Of a stretch of DNA of 15,396 nucleotides, positions 14,404 to 15,396 are shown piece after piece. The position numbers and the translations under genes are program-made. This DNA is from AA29 sp041481445 (lineage in GTDB: Bacteria; Acidobacteriota; Vicinamibacteria; Fen-336), in contig JBGPBV010000158.1 of NCBI GenBank assembly GCA_041481445.1, positions 1-15,396 on the forward strand. Direction: 5' to 3'. A model generated the notes under the pieces. It did not search any database and had not been told where the DNA came from. It saw only the letters and a program-made list of their open reading frames with translations. How positions within the stretch are numbered: the stretch's first letter is position 1; the number at the start of each line of letters is the position of its first letter.

Positions 14404-15396
14404 ATGTTCCGGGTGCCCCAACCCGAGGGCCCAGCAGCGGCAGCCCCTTCCATGGCGTCGTCCTCCGGGGATCTGCGGCTGGCGCGGTATCGGATCGGCC
14501 TGGAGGCGATCGAAGCCCTCGACCTGCCGAGCTATCTCGGATCCACCTTGCGCGGGGCCTTCGGGCACGTGTTCCGGAGGATCGCCTGCCTCGCGCCCCA
14601 GGGCGGCCAGTGCCCGGCGCCGGAGGCGTGCCCCTACCACCAGGTCTTCGAGCCCGCGCCGCCGCCGGACGCGGCCGCCCTCAGCAACCTCGACGACATC
14701 CCACGGCCGTTCGTCATCGGTCCGGCACCGGCCGCACGCCGCGCGTATCGCGCCGGGGACGAGGTGGCGTTCGATCTCACACTGATCGGCCGCGCGCGAG
14801 AATTCTTTCCCCACTTCGTCGTGACGCTCCGCGAGCTGCGCGCTCTCGGACGCGGCCGGCATCCCGTCGCTCTGCGGCGGATCGAGGCCGTGGATCCCTT
14901 CGGGGGGCCGCCGACTCCCGTCTACAGAGACGAGGACAACGTCGTGCGGTCGCACGATGTGTCGGTCAGCCTGGGCACGTGTGAGGACCTTGCCCCCCCA
15001 AGTGGCCCGGTCACTCTACGCTTCCTGACCTACACCAGACTCAAGCACGAGGGAGACTGGGTCCGTCATCCCGAGTTCCACGTCGTCTTCCGCCGCCTGC
15101 TGGGCCGCCTGTCTTCTCTCGCTCTCTTCCACTGCGGCGTCCGCCTGGACCTCGATTTCGTCGATCTCATCGAGCGGGCGAAGGCGGTCCGACTCGTCGA
15201 GGACCGGACACGTTGGGAGGACTGGACGCGATACTCGTCGCGGCAGGACCGGCGGATGACGCTGGGCGGGCTCGTGGGCGAGGCCGTCTACGAAGGTCCG
15301 CTGGACGGGCTCTGGCCGTTCCTCGTGTTCGGACAGTGGACCCACGTCGGCAAGAACGCGACGTTCGGCCTCGGCCGGTACGAGATTGTCGATTCC
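14404..15396 (+). CDS. cas6: CRISPR pre-crRNA processing endoribonuclease, Cas6 family (RAMP fold), C-terminus cut by the window edge
   Basis: The frame is open for 331 codons from the ATG at 14404 to the window edge. Cas6 proteins cut the CRISPR precursor transcript inside the repeats to give mature guide RNAs, chiefly for type I and type III systems. Supporting features are the N-terminal LPSYLGSTLRGAFGHVFRR segment (41-59), followed by a Cys/His cluster (C62, C70, C76, H79) ending in CPYHQVFE, as in the Cas6 group with a zinc-finger-like insert; FLTYTRLK (207-214) and FRRLLGRLSSL (229-239) in the middle; and the C-terminal glycine-rich loop GKNATFGLGRYEI (316-328), the RAMP signature. The gene is nearly complete, since this loop normally lies just before the end. 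A second ATG at 14452 is possible but has no ribosome site. It is divergent from a cobalamin gene, so the locus presumably continues to the right. Confidence 0.88.
   Translation, partial: MFRVPQPEGPAAAAPSMASSSGDLRLARYRIGLEAIEALDLPSYLGSTLRGAFGHVFRRIACLAPQGGQCPAPEACPYHQVFEPAPPPDAAALSNLDDIPRPFVIGPAPAARRAYRAGDEVAFDLTLIGRAREFFPHFVVTLRELRALGRGRHPVALRRIEAVDPFGGPPTPVYRDEDNVVRSHDVSVSLGTCEDLAPPSGPVTLRFLTYTRLKHEGDWVRHPEFHVVFRRLLGRLSSLALFHCGVRLDLDFVDLIERAKAVRLVEDRTRWEDWTRYSSRQDRRMTLGGLVGEAVYEGPLDGLWPFLVFGQWTHVGKNATFGLGRYEIVDS

Noticed and set aside
1..15396. CRISPR array near cas6
   Set aside because: I looked for regularly spaced direct repeats, especially at 14336-15396, and saw none. Any array must lie to the right of the window.
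1..15396. tRNA, rRNA, insertion sequences or att sites
   Set aside because: No cloverleaf, rRNA core segment, transposase-like product or terminal inverted repeat pair was seen. Gaps between genes are all below about 140 bases.

Overview
This is a compact, very GC-rich bacterial window (roughly 70% G+C by eye). It holds eleven convincing protein genes, two of them cut by the window edges, and I found no RNA gene or CRISPR array. No gap exceeds about 140 bases. The lipobox protein with a periplasmic DsbA-like fold, the Sec-exported multidomain protein and the biosynthetic arginine decarboxylase fit a Gram-negative-type, high-GC soil or sediment lineage. Acidobacteriota, Methylomirabilota/Rokubacteria or a deltaproteobacterial-type group are all possible; the sequence alone does not decide between them.

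Left part (1-5027): a small exported protein of unknown function runs off the left edge (minus strand). It is divergent from a polytopic GT-C-like membrane protein (469-1971, plus). That gene converges on a minus-strand pair: a lipoprotein joining a SurA-N-like helical region to a DsbA-like thioredoxin fold, followed by speA (arginine decarboxylase, agmatine/polyamine synthesis).

Middle part (5116-11931): a second GT-C-like membrane protein with a discoidin-like domain and a TPR-like tail is followed by a 1,044-residue exported protein. The latter carries Asp-box (BNR) repeats, a choice-of-anchor/ASH-like domain and a HYR-like C-terminus, and its leader region can form hairpins. This gene converges on a short-chain dehydrogenase with altered cofactor motifs, which is itself divergent from a small membrane-anchored protein of unknown function.

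Right part (11946-15396): a tightly coupled minus-strand operon encodes a PduO-type ATP:cob(I)alamin adenosyltransferase, an unrecognised 82-residue protein and a third GT-C-like membrane protein. Divergent from it, 68 bases away, starts a cas6-family pre-crRNA endoribonuclease gene that runs off the right edge nearly complete. It is probably the first gene of a CRISPR-Cas locus lying outside this window, and it is the strongest lead here. The other recurring theme is three unrelated-looking GT-C-type membrane proteins within 13 kb, each with a different extracytoplasmic C-terminal domain.
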